Positions 8,437 through 17,926 of a stretch of 64,000 nt of DNA are shown piece after piece. The stretch covers positions 1-64,000 of the IMG/VR virus record IMGVR_UViG_3300021376_000029; one strand, given 5' to 3'. The notes below the pieces were generated by a model that made no database searches, was not told where the DNA came from, and saw only the letters and a list, made by a program, of their open reading frames with translations. Within the stretch, counting starts at the first letter, position 1; each line of letters begins with the position of its first letter. Source of the stretch: a virus. The position numbers were made by a program, and so were the translations under genes.

Positions 8437-9792
8437 TCACATCAAGTTGGTGACTCTTACACGACGGTAGTAAACGTTGGTAGAGAGGTTTCCTGATGCT
8501 ACTGGATCAGAATCTACAAGTGCAGTCTCACCCTTTGCGAATGGATTCAGGACCATGCCGTAGCGAGTCTTGAAGCCAATCTTGGGCTGGAAGGTATCCT
8601 GACCGATTGCACGTACCATCTGGAGAGGTACATATGGGCAATAGAACAGACCAGCATCATAAGGGGAAGTACCCTTATAACCAGCGATGAAGAATTGAGC
8701 AGCAGTGTTACCCTCTGAAGGCAGTGCCGAATAAGGATCAATATAAACCTTAATACGACCGTTCAGAGTACCAACAAAGGTGTTGCCAGTGTCATCAACG
8801 TTCAGGTTGGTGTTGAGAGCAGGGGTGTAATCCAGAACACCTGCCATTGACAGAGCTGATGCAACATCTGAAGAACAGATGAGCATATTGCCCTTCCCTC
8901 TACGAGTCTCTTTAGCGATAGCGTTCATTTCACGCTCAATCTGGAACAGAAGACCCTTGAACTTCTCAACTGACCAACGACCGTTGGAGTCAACATCAAG
9001 GTCAAAAGTACCTTGAGTTGCAACGTTCTGCTGAGCACCAGCTTTAGCGGAACGGAATACTGTACGAACAACTTCACGATTGATTTCAGTGAGGATTTCA
9101 GCCGAAAGGATGTTTGCCAGTTCGGTTTCAGCATCCAGACCATGAATTGCCTTCAGATCTTGTGCGAGTTCAATGCTATATTCTGCTTTCAGTGCGCGTG
9201 ACTTAGCAGTAACAGCAATCTTCTCAATGCTAAATGCCATTTCTGGGAATGCATTGTTTGCTGCATCACCGAGAGCTTCTGCGGTTGCAGTGCTCATTGC
9301 TGAACCAGAGGTATAAGTACCTGAAGCGTTCAGAACAGCAGGGTTGGTGCCTGACTGTGCAGTACCAGTTGAACCAGAAGCGGTTACATAAGGTGAACCA
9401 GAGAACTGACCATTTACTTCGTTGAAGAAAGTCTCGGTGCCAGTCTGACTATCATAGCGTGAACGCATTGCAAAGATGAGTCCAGTAGGACCGTTCATTG
9501 GTTGAACACCACAGATATCATAAGCAATCAGGTTAGGCATTGAACGACGGATCAATGAGATCAGTACGGGATCAAAACCTGCAATGTTGCCAGTGCCTGT
9601 GGTTTGAGTATTGATAGGACCGTGGTTAGTAGGTGCAGCCTCGGTCAGCATTCTCTCCTCACGGAGGAATTTTTCTTGGTTTTCAAGCAGGATTGAAGTG
9701 ACGGCTTTTTTGTAATTATCCTTAATCTCGGGCAGATTGCCGTGAGACAGAACAGGTGCCCACTTTTCCTGCAGATGCTCGGTATTGAACAT
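8437..9792 (-). CDS. gp23: Major capsid protein (gp23)
   Basis: This is the main head shell protein, 451 residues against 521 in T4. Resemblance to T4-like gp23 is seen in the N-terminal HLQEKWAPVLSH, the GFDPVLISLIRRSMPNLIAYDICGVQPM-type stretch (residues about 70-97; typical capsid hallmark) and the C-terminal QPKIGFKTRYGMVLNPFA. The first ~50 residues form the propeptide region that gp21 would remove. A strong ribosome site AAGGAG lies 9 bases before the ATG and a TTATAAATAG late promoter 39 bases before it. It is followed by a strong terminator. All this suits a gene that needs very high late expression. Confidence 0.97.
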   Translation of the reverse strand: MFNTEHLQEKWAPVLSHGNLPEIKDNYKKAVTSILLENQEKFLREERMLTEAAPTNHGPINTQTTGTGNIAGFDPVLISLIRRSMPNLIAYDICGVQPMNGPTGLIFAMRSRYDSQTGTETFFNEVNGQFSGSPYVTASGSTGTAQSGTNPAVLNASGTYTSGSAMSTATAEALGDAANNAFPEMAFSIEKIAVTAKSRALKAEYSIELAQDLKAIHGLDAETELANILSAEILTEINREVVRTVFRSAKAGAQQNVATQGTFDLDVDSNGRWSVEKFKGLLFQIEREMNAIAKETRRGKGNMLICSSDVASALSMAGVLDYTPALNTNLNVDDTGNTFVGTLNGRIKVYIDPYSALPSEGNTAAQFFIAGYKGTSPYDAGLFYCPYVPLQMVRAIGQDTFQPKIGFKTRYGMVLNPFAKGETALVDSDPVASGNLSTNVYYRRVRVTNLM

Positions 9793-9830
9793 TTGCTTTA
9801 ACTCCTTGGAAAATGTTAGGTAGGTTTGAA

Positions 9831-9840
9831 CTATTTATAA
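9831..9840 (-). promoter_or_regulatory. Late promoter for gp23
   Basis: TTATAAATAG on the minus strand contains the T4/cyanophage late box TATAAATA. It lies 39 bases upstream of the gp23 ATG, between gp22 and gp23. No -35 element is expected for gp55-type promoters. Confidence 0.8.
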
Positions 9841-9841
9841 A

Positions 9842-10996
9842 TTACTTAGAATAACGAGCGATTGCTTGTACATAAGCAGCCATATGAGCAGGAACTTCCT
9901 GTTCAATTACAGGCTCAGATGCTTCAGCACTTTCAGTAATTTGAGTTTTGGGGAAATAATTTTCCTTAATAGTCTCAATCTTTTCACGATAAGTTTCCTC
10001 ATCGGTAAACTCTACACCCTCTGAGAGAGATGCAAGTTTTTCTTTCTGAGTATCTGCAAGACCTTGTGATACTTCAACAACGATTGACTCTTTGATGAAG
10101 TCTCCCAGTGCAGAATTCAGTTCAATATTTTTTTCAATTTGTTCGTTGAGTTTTTGTTCCATCTCATCAAGTTTTTCTGTCATACCCTCAACCATGTCAT
10201 ACTTCTCTTCAGGAATGTCCATGTAGTGCTCTACAAAAACTTCCTTCAGTGCTGACATAAACGATTCTGCGATCTCGGTGCGAACACCATGATCAACAGC
10301 GAGTTTATTATCCTGAATCCATTGCTCTACAACGTAATTAAGGAAAGCGTCAACCTTAGCTGTCATTTCCTCTTTTGTCACTTCAATTTGCTCATTCAGT
10401 TGAGCAGCATACTGCTCTTCAAGTTTCTCAATTTCTTCATTGATCTTAGAAACAAGAGCAGCTTCAAAAATAGTAGTTGCTTTTTCTTTGAACTCTTCTG
10501 AAAGATCTTCGCCGTTTACCAGAGCATTTACATCTGCAGTAACGTCAACATCTTCTTTCTTAAGCATTTTTTTAACAAGTTTCTTATCTTCCTTCCCGTC
10601 CTCGCACTCTGTCTCCTCTTTTTTAAGAGTTGGCATTGCGTCCCCGCCACCACGGGTGGTTCCTTTTCCACCACGATCACCTGGGAATGATGAACCCAAT
10701 TTAGGCATTGGGTCTTGTCCACCCTCACCCGAATTAACTTGAGTTCTGGACTTTTTGACAGGAGCTGCTGCCTTAGCGCCAGAGTTTTCAAACTTACCAT
10801 TATACTCAGCAGATGAACCTGCTGCCATGGGTTCTACGTTAGCAACAGCAACTTCGGACCCAGAAGCACTTGGAAGATGTGATTTCTCTGCGGGTGCAGC
10901 ACCAGCAGTTACAGCATTTTTCATTTCTGTAACGGTCTCCGTATCAATATTGTCTGATACGAACTCCTCAAATTTCTCGTTTAACGAATTTGCCAT
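9842..10996 (-). CDS. gp22: Prohead scaffold protein (gp22)
   Basis: This protein forms the prohead core on which gp23 assembles and is then degraded by gp21. The 384 residues exceed T4 gp22 (269). The C-terminal two thirds are helical and highly charged (repeated EE, EKL, EEQY stretches), as in scaffolds. The N-terminal third is a low-complexity Ala/Gly/Pro/Ser linker with GEGGQDPMPKLG and GGGDAMPTLKKEE segments that look like a doubled linker unit. Position between gp21 and gp23 is diagnostic. The ATG has an upstream TAATAAATAAG late-type box at 11033-11043. Confidence 0.9.
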   Translation of the reverse strand: MANSLNEKFEEFVSDNIDTETVTEMKNAVTAGAAPAEKSHLPSASGSEVAVANVEPMAAGSSAEYNGKFENSGAKAAAPVKKSRTQVNSGEGGQDPMPKLGSSFPGDRGGKGTTRGGGDAMPTLKKEETECEDGKEDKKLVKKMLKKEDVDVTADVNALVNGEDLSEEFKEKATTIFEAALVSKINEEIEKLEEQYAAQLNEQIEVTKEEMTAKVDAFLNYVVEQWIQDNKLAVDHGVRTEIAESFMSALKEVFVEHYMDIPEEKYDMVEGMTEKLDEMEQKLNEQIEKNIELNSALGDFIKESIVVEVSQGLADTQKEKLASLSEGVEFTDEETYREKIETIKENYFPKTQITESAEASEPVIEQEVPAHMAAYVQAIARYSK

Positions 10997-11032
10997 TAAA
11001 ATTACCCCTACGGATACTTTGATTTTCTAATA

Positions 11033-11043
11033 CTTATTTATTA
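11033..11043 (-). promoter_or_regulatory. Late promoter for gp22
   Basis: TAATAAATAAG on the minus strand lies 37 bases upstream of the gp22 ATG in the short gap after gp21. It differs from TATAAATA by one base at the second position. Confidence 0.6.
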
Positions 11044-11046
11044 ATT

Positions 11047-11691
11047 TTATAAGTTAAACAGAAGTTTTTCAAACGACTCAAGGATTTTGCCCTCAAGTTG
11101 ATTGCGTGAAACTCTATCTAACTCTTCTTTAACTCTTTGAATTTCAGCTTCTTTAAGAAGACCATTATCCCATACCCACTCCTTTCCTTCCATGATTCCA
11201 TTTACAAAAGCATCTGGAGCAGAAGGATCTGCTACAATATCTGCAGCAGTAGTGAGCATAAAATCATCACGAACATAATTAGAACCACCTTTAGATTCCA
11301 AACTGCCAACACCTCTAGAAGAAACTCCTAGTTGAACACCTTCACGCAGAAGGTTCTTGGCAATACTACCCATCGGGGTTTCAAGTAATTTTGCTTTGCC
11401 GATGAAGTTGGAACCATCTTGATAAAGTTCTACAATTTTATGAGATACTCTATCAAGATTAATAGTGGGTCCATCAGGGTGACCTAGTTCACCGAGAGCA
11501 CGAGATTTTTCAATATAATTTGAATTATAGTTAGTTACCTCACGCTGGAGAACAGGCATAGGATATACACGACCATTACGGTTCTTAATATCCCCCTGCA
11601 GGAATACTCCCTGAATATATGTATATTCTTTTCCGTCCTTCTCTTCTGTGAGGAACTGAATGTCCTCAATGTGTTCTACAATAAGTTTCAT
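11047..11691 (-). CDS. gp21: Prohead core protease (gp21)
   Basis: This serine-type maturation protease cleaves the scaffold and capsid propeptides before DNA packaging. Its 214 residues match T4 gp21 (212). The catalytic motifs are ELGHPDG with His at 71 and the VSSRGVGS motif with Ser at 124/125, which match the His and Ser of the herpes-assemblin-like fold. Its start overlaps the small gp67-like gene upstream by 4 bases, and gp22 follows. Position and motifs agree. Confidence 0.95.
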   Translation of the reverse strand: MKLIVEHIEDIQFLTEEKDGKEYTYIQGVFLQGDIKNRNGRVYPMPVLQREVTNYNSNYIEKSRALGELGHPDGPTINLDRVSHKIVELYQDGSNFIGKAKLLETPMGSIAKNLLREGVQLGVSSRGVGSLESKGGSNYVRDDFMLTTAADIVADPSAPDAFVNGIMEGKEWVWDNGLLKEAEIQRVKEELDRVSRNQLEGKILESFEKLLFNL

Positions 11692-11888
11692 TGGTTTTCT
11701 TCGGTGGGTTCTTCCTCAGTTTCTTCTTCAGATTCTTCTGCAGAATTCATCAGTTGTGATGCATACTCCTTCTTATAACGATCAAGTTGCTCTACAGATT
11801 TTTGATAGAGTAGATCAATCACTTCATCAGCAGCATCAGAGTTTTGTCCAGAGACAATTTTATCAATTAATTCTTTAGTAACAGACAT
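11688..11888 (-). CDS. Small acidic prohead core protein, gp67-like
   Basis: A 66-residue protein with a helical first half (SVTKELIDKIVSGQ..., DEVIDLLYQKSVEQ) and a very acidic tail of Glu/Ser/Thr. T4 gp67, an internal prohead core protein between genes 20 and 21, has the same plan of an N-terminal helix and an acidic tail. Synteny (20, this gene, 21) supports that role. In T4 such proteins are cut by gp21. A weak CTAAATAA box lies about 25 bases upstream inside the end of gp20. Sequence similarity is too low to be sure of orthology. Confidence 0.7.
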   Translation of the reverse strand: MSVTKELIDKIVSGQNSDAADEVIDLLYQKSVEQLDRYKKEYASQLMNSAEESEEETEEEPTEENQ

Positions 11889-11914
11889 AGTTATATTGTG
11901 GATGTGTTAATTAT

Positions 11915-13561
11915 TTAGTTTTCTAACTCTTTATTGTTAATTTTTTTTGGCGTTTGTGCTTTCAAAGAATCTTTTGTTTTAGTTTCTTTGGGTCCATTTT
12001 TAGGTGGAGGTGGTGCCATTGGGTCTTGCTCTACAGGTGCAACAGGAATATCCATAAGTTCACCAGATGTTTTTTCTTTCTTAATTTGGTTTGCTATATC
12101 AATAATTTCCTGTTCAGTTTGTTGCAGAATTTGACGCTTGATATAATCATTAGAATAATAAACACCAAGGAAAGGTTGCATTTGATTGACGAGATTTAAA
12201 CGCTCGTTAATCATTTCAATTTCTTTCAGTTCAGTAAAATGATTATCAAATAGGAAGTCATATTGAATATGCTCTTCCATAAATTCCCAATCATCTGTGG
12301 TAATGACACCTTTTAAAACTAATTGAGTTTTTAACATATCATTAAACAAATGTGCAAATTGCTTACGCAGTCTGCCCACAAATTTAATGAACTTAAGTTC
12401 ATCACGTAGGATTTCATTAGAACGACCTAGACTAAATCCCTTTTCCTCGCCTACGCGAGATGGAGGGAGGTTCAGCGATTTATAAAGTTTTTTAAGGAAA
12501 TACTCAACGTCCTTCAGTTCTCCAAGATTTTGAGCACCAGGAAGTGTAGTAATTTCCGTACCTCTGCCACCCTCACGACGAGGTAACCAGAAATCTTCAA
12601 GCATACTCATAAATTTCTTGTCATCACGAATCTCGCCTGTACTTGCATCATATACAAGTTTGTTTCTATAGCGAGACATAACCTCTCTGAGGTATTGTTC
12701 TGCTTTGACTTTAGGTAGATTACCTACATCAATGTAAAAAATTCTACGCTCTGGGGCACGAGACATACGATAGATAACCAGAGAATCTTCAATCATTCTC
12801 AGTTGGTTAACTGCCTTTAGTGCCTTATGAAGATATGATAAAGGAATGTTCATGTTCAAATCCATCAGACCTGAAGGAACAAATGTGATAGCATCAAGGG
12901 AAATCTTGATTCCCATATGATCACGAGGACCTTGTACCGTAGAAGTACTAGTAAAAATACCTTTTGGATTAAACAGATAATATTCTTTTACATCACCAAA
13001 ATCTACTTTTGCTTGTTCCTGAGTAGGAGGAGTTACTGGTTTCTTGACCTCCCTCATTTTCTTGATCTTCAGGGGATCAATATAACGGAGTTCTTTAATA
13101 CCTTCTGTAGGTTTGTTGACATCAATTACTTTATGATAATACATTCTGCCATCAATGTACCAGCGACGGAACAACTGGTAGCATTTTTTGTCAAACTGTA
13201 AAAGTCTTTTAATTTCTTTAAATTCTTCACGAATTCTTTTTTTGATTGAATCACTAATTTCCAGATTAGAAAGTTCAATTTCCACTGGGGAATCATCACC
13301 ATCTGCTACAATAGCTTCGTTAACAACTTCGTCAATTGCTGAGTCAACTTCAGGATGCAGTGATACTTCACGATATTTACGAATCATCTCAAATTCATTT
13401 TTTGAAATACCCTCAATATCAACATATTGACCGTAATAACCCCCAGCGGAGATTGTTACGGTCCCATCATCGTTATTAGGAGCAACAGGAGAAAGTAACC
13501 CCTGCTGCTTCTTTTTCTTTTCGTTATCTTTATCTAAAGAAAACCCAAACAATTCTGCCAT
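11915..13561 (-). CDS. gp20: Portal vertex protein (gp20)
   Basis: This is the dodecameric portal that nucleates prohead assembly and through which gp17 pumps DNA. The 548 residues are close to T4 gp20 (524). T4-like marks include VDSAIDEVVNEAIV (76-89), the RYIDPLKIKKMREVK segment, PSGLMD, and LPREEGGRGTEI-like residues (here LPRREGGRGTEITTLPG, 329-345). The last ~60 residues are a Pro/Lys-rich tail unlike the core. It is preceded by a late box at 13592-13601 and followed by the gp67-like gene. Confidence 0.97.
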   Translation of the reverse strand: MAELFGFSLDKDNEKKKKQQGLLSPVAPNNDDGTVTISAGGYYGQYVDIEGISKNEFEMIRKYREVSLHPEVDSAIDEVVNEAIVADGDDSPVEIELSNLEISDSIKKRIREEFKEIKRLLQFDKKCYQLFRRWYIDGRMYYHKVIDVNKPTEGIKELRYIDPLKIKKMREVKKPVTPPTQEQAKVDFGDVKEYYLFNPKGIFTSTSTVQGPRDHMGIKISLDAITFVPSGLMDLNMNIPLSYLHKALKAVNQLRMIEDSLVIYRMSRAPERRIFYIDVGNLPKVKAEQYLREVMSRYRNKLVYDASTGEIRDDKKFMSMLEDFWLPRREGGRGTEITTLPGAQNLGELKDVEYFLKKLYKSLNLPPSRVGEEKGFSLGRSNEILRDELKFIKFVGRLRKQFAHLFNDMLKTQLVLKGVITTDDWEFMEEHIQYDFLFDNHFTELKEIEMINERLNLVNQMQPFLGVYYSNDYIKRQILQQTEQEIIDIANQIKKEKTSGELMDIPVAPVEQDPMAPPPPKNGPKETKTKDSLKAQTPKKINNKELEN

Positions 13562-13591
13562 AGTATAGAGATAAAACTACTTTTTACTGTA

Positions 13592-13601
13592 GTTATTTAT
13601 C
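13592..13601 (-). promoter_or_regulatory. Late promoter for gp20
   Basis: GATAAATAAC on the minus strand matches the NATAAATA form of the cyanophage late box. It lies about 31 bases upstream of the gp20 ATG and overlaps the gp19 stop codon. Confidence 0.7.
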
Positions 13602-14211
13602 AGATCCCGCTGCTACCATTAATTTCAGCACCCGCTGCTCCAGCACCATTCTTTGATTCCCACCAGTCGTATTGGAACTCTACTGTATATTCAGCAATGG
13701 TATTATTGTTGTCATAGGACAAATCAATCTGAGATACATTAGTTGGGAATGCATTTTTAAATGTATACTCTTTGATAACTTTATGAGGATCAGCAGTATT
13801 TGCTCCTGTTGAAGTACCTCTAGCTAATTGCTCAACTCTTAATGTTGCAGCAAAGTTGGTAGTATAACCAGCACCGTTATCATGCTTGTTAAGATGATCC
13901 ATCCATTTTTCAAAGAATGATCTGACTGACATATTTTCGTCAGCCATGATAGTGACGGTCCATGATTCAAATGTTCTGTCACCAGGAAGTTTAATTACTC
14001 TTCCTCTAAATGGAACTTCTACAGTTCCAATAGAAGCAGCTGGGATTCCTGCGGAACGACAAAGAAATGTAAACTTTGGATCTGTTCCTTTTACATCAGT
14101 ACTTGCAGCAATACCACTGATACTAGAACCTAAATCTGCTACAGAAACCATGAAAAGATTTGGTCTAATACCATAACCAATTTTTTCTTTGAATAAACTT
14201 AAGTTTGCCAT
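13600..14211 (-). CDS. gp19: Tail tube protein (gp19)
   Basis: This is the subunit of the rigid inner tail tube, 203 residues against 163 in T4. Characteristic segments are FTFLCRSAGIPAASIG (48-63), the PFRGRVIKLPGDR loop, the TIMADENMSVRSFFEKW segment and the C-terminal EYTVEFQYDWWE. It lies between sheath gp18 and portal gp20 as in other cyanophages. It has its own late box. The C-terminal Gly/Ala-rich end is an extension relative to T4. Confidence 0.95.
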   Translation of the reverse strand: MANLSLFKEKIGYGIRPNLFMVSVADLGSSISGIAASTDVKGTDPKFTFLCRSAGIPAASIGTVEVPFRGRVIKLPGDRTFESWTVTIMADENMSVRSFFEKWMDHLNKHDNGAGYTTNFAATLRVEQLARGTSTGANTADPHKVIKEYTFKNAFPTNVSQIDLSYDNNNTIAEYTVEFQYDWWESKNGAGAAGAEINGSSGI

Positions 14212-14232
14212 TGTTTGATTACTCCTTGTAAG

Positions 14233-14240
14233 TATTTATT
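14233..14240 (-). promoter_or_regulatory. Late promoter for gp19
   Basis: AATAAATA on the minus strand (within AAAATAAATACT) lies about 22 bases before the gp19 ATG. The box is one base from TATAAATA. Confidence 0.55.
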
Positions 14241-14247
14241 TTGTTAA

Positions 14248-16200
14248 TCAAACTCTACCAACTACTTCGTCAAAACTTACACCCGTGCGTGTGGCAACGA
14301 ATGTCAGGGTGATGAAGTTAATTGAACGAGATGGTTTTACATAGATGTCAGCAATAAATTCATTTCTATCAATAACATCTGGTGTGTTATTGGAAGCATC
14401 GGCAACAACAAGGAAATCAGTCATACCTCTTCTTGCCTGTACTTCACTCAAATAATTAGTTACCTGGGTGGTAAAATTATTACGAGTCGTTTCATCATTT
14501 AATTCAAACAGAACATTCTTGGAGAAATCTTTAATTGTTCTTTCCAGAATAAGGAACAGACGACGGACGTTAATTCTATCAAAAGCAGAAGGACTACGAA
14601 GTGCGGTCTTATCGCCAAAGAGAACAATTCCTTGACCAGGGAATGAAACGATAGGGTTTACACGTTTTGCATAAAGTTCATCTCTCTGATCTTTAGTTGG
14701 GTTGAATGCAATCTTAACAGCATTACGAATATTGCCTCTGTTGAAACCAGCTGGTGAATACCAGGGTTCTGAAACAGTAGCAGTATTCACACAAAGTCCA
14801 GCAACATCAGCATTTGTTGGAATCCAACGGAAAGTATCATTAAAACGATCATAAATGTACTTATAGTTGTTATCAAATACTGCATAAGAAGAACTATCAC
14901 TAATTCCCTCAAAGAAAGCAACTACGTTATTTTTTTGCGCTGTTGTGCTAGATGCATCACTACCAATTACATCAGATCTTTTTGGTGAAATAAATGCAAT
15001 ACAATCTTTTCTTGTTGTTGCAAGATTGATTAATGTATTTGCCTTTGAAGCAGTTATAGGACCAGCAAGAATATAATCAAGTTGAAGAGTCTCAACGTCT
15101 GAGAATACATCTAGATAAGTTTGTGTTTCATTTCCTACATTATAATTTTGATAATCTGAACCTGCTGAAAAATCATATGATTTTGGTCCAAGTAATTTAA
15201 AGTTAGAACTTGCGCTAGAAACTTCAGTAATTGATACAGAACCTGCTGGTTCATAATCATAAGATGTTTCATGTGCTCCAGAATAAACATACTTAGAACG
15301 ACCTTTGATTACTCTCTTATAAAAATTATTTTCACCTTCAGTTGTTTTTGCATCAAATGCTTTTGAAACATATAAGATTTTTTCTAAAATAGTATTTGAC
15401 GCTCCAGTAATAGAACCATCGTCATCAATTATTACTACATGGACTTCATCATTTTTACCATTTTTTGATGCTGCAAATGGAGAAGTTCCTGGACGAGGAG
15501 CAATTGAATTCCACTTAATCAATCCTGGAATTACAGTTTGCTCATCATACCAATCAGTCGCTGCTGAAACTGTAGTACCAGAAACTGAATCATTAGCAGC
15601 AAATTTTGCTGATCCAGTATCAAGAACTACTGCTACTTTTGTAGTGTCGCTATTATTTGTTTGGTAAACTTTTCCTGATTTGCTGCCACTGGTAATTGAA
15701 TCACCTTGAGTAAAGGATACACCAGATGCCAAGGTTAAAATTTGATCAGCACCAGCATCAATGATGCAAACCTTCAAACCGTTTCCCCACGTACCTGGAG
15801 TTTTTGCAACATACTTGTAACTTGGAGTTGTGTTCTCTACGCTTGTCTCATATACCGAAAGATTATTTACTTTGATACTAGAAACTCCACTTGCAACTGC
15901 ACCAGTGGAATTTGCATTTGTCAAATAAGAAGCATTTGCTGAAGAGATTCTTGCTACCTGAAGATTACCGCCATAGTTTAAAAACTCTGATGCAGTAAAC
16001 CACCACTCATAATTATCACTCGTTGGTTTACCAAAATTTTCTACCAATTCTTTCTCGTTTGTAATAAGTTTTGCTATGCCTACTTCACCTTTTGTGAAAG
16101 GACCAGCAATAGCTGCCACATTAGTAATCGTTTCCTGGAGGCGTGAGTTGGTAAAGTCACGCTCCTGAACAATAATACCTGGCGATGTTTGTGATGCCAT
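14248..16200 (-). CDS. gp18: Contractile tail sheath protein (gp18)
   Basis: This sheath subunit contracts to drive the tube through the cell envelope. The 650 residues are close to T4 gp18 (659). The N-terminus SPGIIVQERDFT and GPFTKGEVG, the C-terminal RRLFLILERTIKDFSK and the final VKPSRSINFITLTFVATRTGVSF are sheath hallmarks. The middle domain (about 95-330) is the variable surface-exposed part. A perfect late box lies 36-43 bases upstream. Confidence 0.97.
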   Translation of the reverse strand: MASQTSPGIIVQERDFTNSRLQETITNVAAIAGPFTKGEVGIAKLITNEKELVENFGKPTSDNYEWWFTASEFLNYGGNLQVARISSANASYLTNANSTGAVASGVSSIKVNNLSVYETSVENTTPSYKYVAKTPGTWGNGLKVCIIDAGADQILTLASGVSFTQGDSITSGSKSGKVYQTNNSDTTKVAVVLDTGSAKFAANDSVSGTTVSAATDWYDEQTVIPGLIKWNSIAPRPGTSPFAASKNGKNDEVHVVIIDDDGSITGASNTILEKILYVSKAFDAKTTEGENNFYKRVIKGRSKYVYSGAHETSYDYEPAGSVSITEVSSASSNFKLLGPKSYDFSAGSDYQNYNVGNETQTYLDVFSDVETLQLDYILAGPITASKANTLINLATTRKDCIAFISPKRSDVIGSDASSTTAQKNNVVAFFEGISDSSSYAVFDNNYKYIYDRFNDTFRWIPTNADVAGLCVNTATVSEPWYSPAGFNRGNIRNAVKIAFNPTKDQRDELYAKRVNPIVSFPGQGIVLFGDKTALRSPSAFDRINVRRLFLILERTIKDFSKNVLFELNDETTRNNFTTQVTNYLSEVQARRGMTDFLVVADASNNTPDVIDRNEFIADIYVKPSRSINFITLTFVATRTGVSFDEVVGRV

Positions 16201-16235
16201 CTTTTACCCCTAAAGTTCAGATTTTATTCTAAACT

Positions 16236-16243
16236 TATTTATA
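16236..16243 (-). promoter_or_regulatory. Late promoter for gp18
   Basis: A perfect TATAAATA on the minus strand, followed by AG, lies 36 bases before the gp18 ATG and just after the gp17 stop. Confidence 0.8.
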
Positions 16244-16255
16244 AATTACTCTATT

Positions 16256-17926
16256 TCAGAGGTAGGTTGCCATGTAAGTGAATTCGCTTGCTACATCTCC
16301 GTATTCATCTAGATACCAACGGTCTCCATCTACATCCACAAAACTTTTCTCTTCATCGTTAATACCATCAGAGATAAAACCAAAAGGTGACATATCTTGT
16401 TCAATTTGATTTTTCTGTTCTTCGTAGATTCTTTGACGAACATCATTGTCCGTCATTTCTTTAAAATAATCTTGGACTGCCAACCAACAAAAGATTACCA
16501 AACACATTGCAAGGTCATCATGACAACCCTCTTCTGCTTCAAATGAATTATTTTTCTGAATAAATGTCGTTAGTTCTGCGATAGTAGCATAGTCTGGAAT
16601 TACCAGTTTATCATCTTCAATAAATGTTTTTAAGTTCAGACATCCAACCTTCTTAACAGTCTTAGACATTTTCACACCCAACTGTGTTTTCTTTCCAGAA
16701 AATCCTGTGCCTACAATTTGTCCTGCACGACCTCTCATTGCACACATAAGTACGTGGTCATACTCAAGATCAAAGTGAATCATCCCAGCAACTTGGTCAC
16801 CAATATCATTAACCTCTGTTAGGATGTATGCTTTGTTATAAGACCTAGCAAGTTCTACAATAATATTTGGAAAAAGTATTGGTTTAATTTCGTTGTTTTT
16901 ATATCTTGCTACTAATTTATAAGGAAATTTTGTGATATCAAAGATCAAGAACGCAGAGTAATCATTTCCTACACCACGAGCAACGTCAACAGTGACAATA
17001 TAATCATGTTCTTTTTGTGGTTCTTCATAAACTACTAGACCTTTTCCATTATCTTTAAGTGGATCTTCATAAACCATTGTACGAAGTTTGCTTGCAGCAA
17101 TCAAAGTATCAACAGATCCTAGGAATTCGCACTCAAATTCTTGTATGAACTGTCTCTGTGAAGTGTTTGCAATTGTTTGTTCCTTCCATTTGGCATCTCT
17201 ACCAGGAACTTGAGACCAATGAACTTCAGTCGTTACATATTCGTTCTTACCGCGCTCGGCATCATGCCAAAGTTTGTAGAACATATTCATCCCGTTTGGT
17301 GTAGAGATGATAATAACCTTTGTAGATTTACCAGACGAGATGGTAGGATATACAGACGAGAAGAACTGTTCTGCAATATGAGTTGGAACGAACGCAAATT
17401 CATCCAGGAAGATGATGTTGAATGACATTCCTCGGACAGCAGAACTTGAAGTAGATGCTGCCATGATCTTGGAACCGTTCTCAAGCTCTAGTGAACCTTT
17501 GTTCCAAGAAATAATACCTTGCTGCATCCACTTTGGCAAATTCTCATATGCCAACTGCAGTCTACCAAGCAGTTCTCTGGACGTTGATAGTTTGTTTGCC
17601 AGAATACCTATATTTACATTAGCATTAAACAACGAATAGTGTAGAAGGTAAGAGACCACTGTGGTGGATTTTCCTGTCTGACGAGGAAGTTTAGCAATAT
17701 TAAAACGATTCTCGTGGAACTTACGAATCATATCCTCCTGAAAATCCCACATTTCAAAGGGGACTAAACCTTCATCAAGAGAAACAATTTTGATATAATT
17801 TTCGGTAAAATATACGGGGTCGTTCTCACACTTCAACCACTCCTCAATCTGTTTGGGAGTAAATTGCATCTGCACATTCGCCGCTTTAAGATTAGGCGAA
17901 CCTTTGTATACTTGATTTTGACTCAT
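16256..17926 (-). CDS. gp17: Terminase large subunit (gp17)
   Basis: This is the packaging motor ATPase and headful nuclease. The 556 residues (T4: 610) contain an N-terminal ATPase with Walker A LPRQTGKST (80-88), Walker B IIFLDEFAF (171-179) and coupling motif STPNGM (208-213). The RNase H-like nuclease domain shows its first catalytic Asp in VTVDVARG (D314) and an acidic site near EEGCHDDLAM. The ATG overlaps the stop of a 56-residue gene (ATGA). gp16 lies three genes upstream, so the two terminase genes are separated by small genes, a common cyanophage arrangement. Confidence 0.97.
   Translation of the reverse strand: MSQNQVYKGSPNLKAANVQMQFTPKQIEEWLKCENDPVYFTENYIKIVSLDEGLVPFEMWDFQEDMIRKFHENRFNIAKLPRQTGKSTTVVSYLLHYSLFNANVNIGILANKLSTSRELLGRLQLAYENLPKWMQQGIISWNKGSLELENGSKIMAASTSSSAVRGMSFNIIFLDEFAFVPTHIAEQFFSSVYPTISSGKSTKVIIISTPNGMNMFYKLWHDAERGKNEYVTTEVHWSQVPGRDAKWKEQTIANTSQRQFIQEFECEFLGSVDTLIAASKLRTMVYEDPLKDNGKGLVVYEEPQKEHDYIVTVDVARGVGNDYSAFLIFDITKFPYKLVARYKNNEIKPILFPNIIVELARSYNKAYILTEVNDIGDQVAGMIHFDLEYDHVLMCAMRGRAGQIVGTGFSGKKTQLGVKMSKTVKKVGCLNLKTFIEDDKLVIPDYATIAELTTFIQKNNSFEAEEGCHDDLAMCLVIFCWLAVQDYFKEMTDNDVRQRIYEEQKNQIEQDMSPFGFISDGINDEEKSFVDVDGDRWYLDEYGDVASEFTYMATYL

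Noticed and set aside
10440-11030. Plus-strand open frames over gp22
   Set aside because: They are antisense to the scaffold gene, lack ribosome sites and their composition (Ser/Phe/Pro runs) reflects the complementary charged codons.
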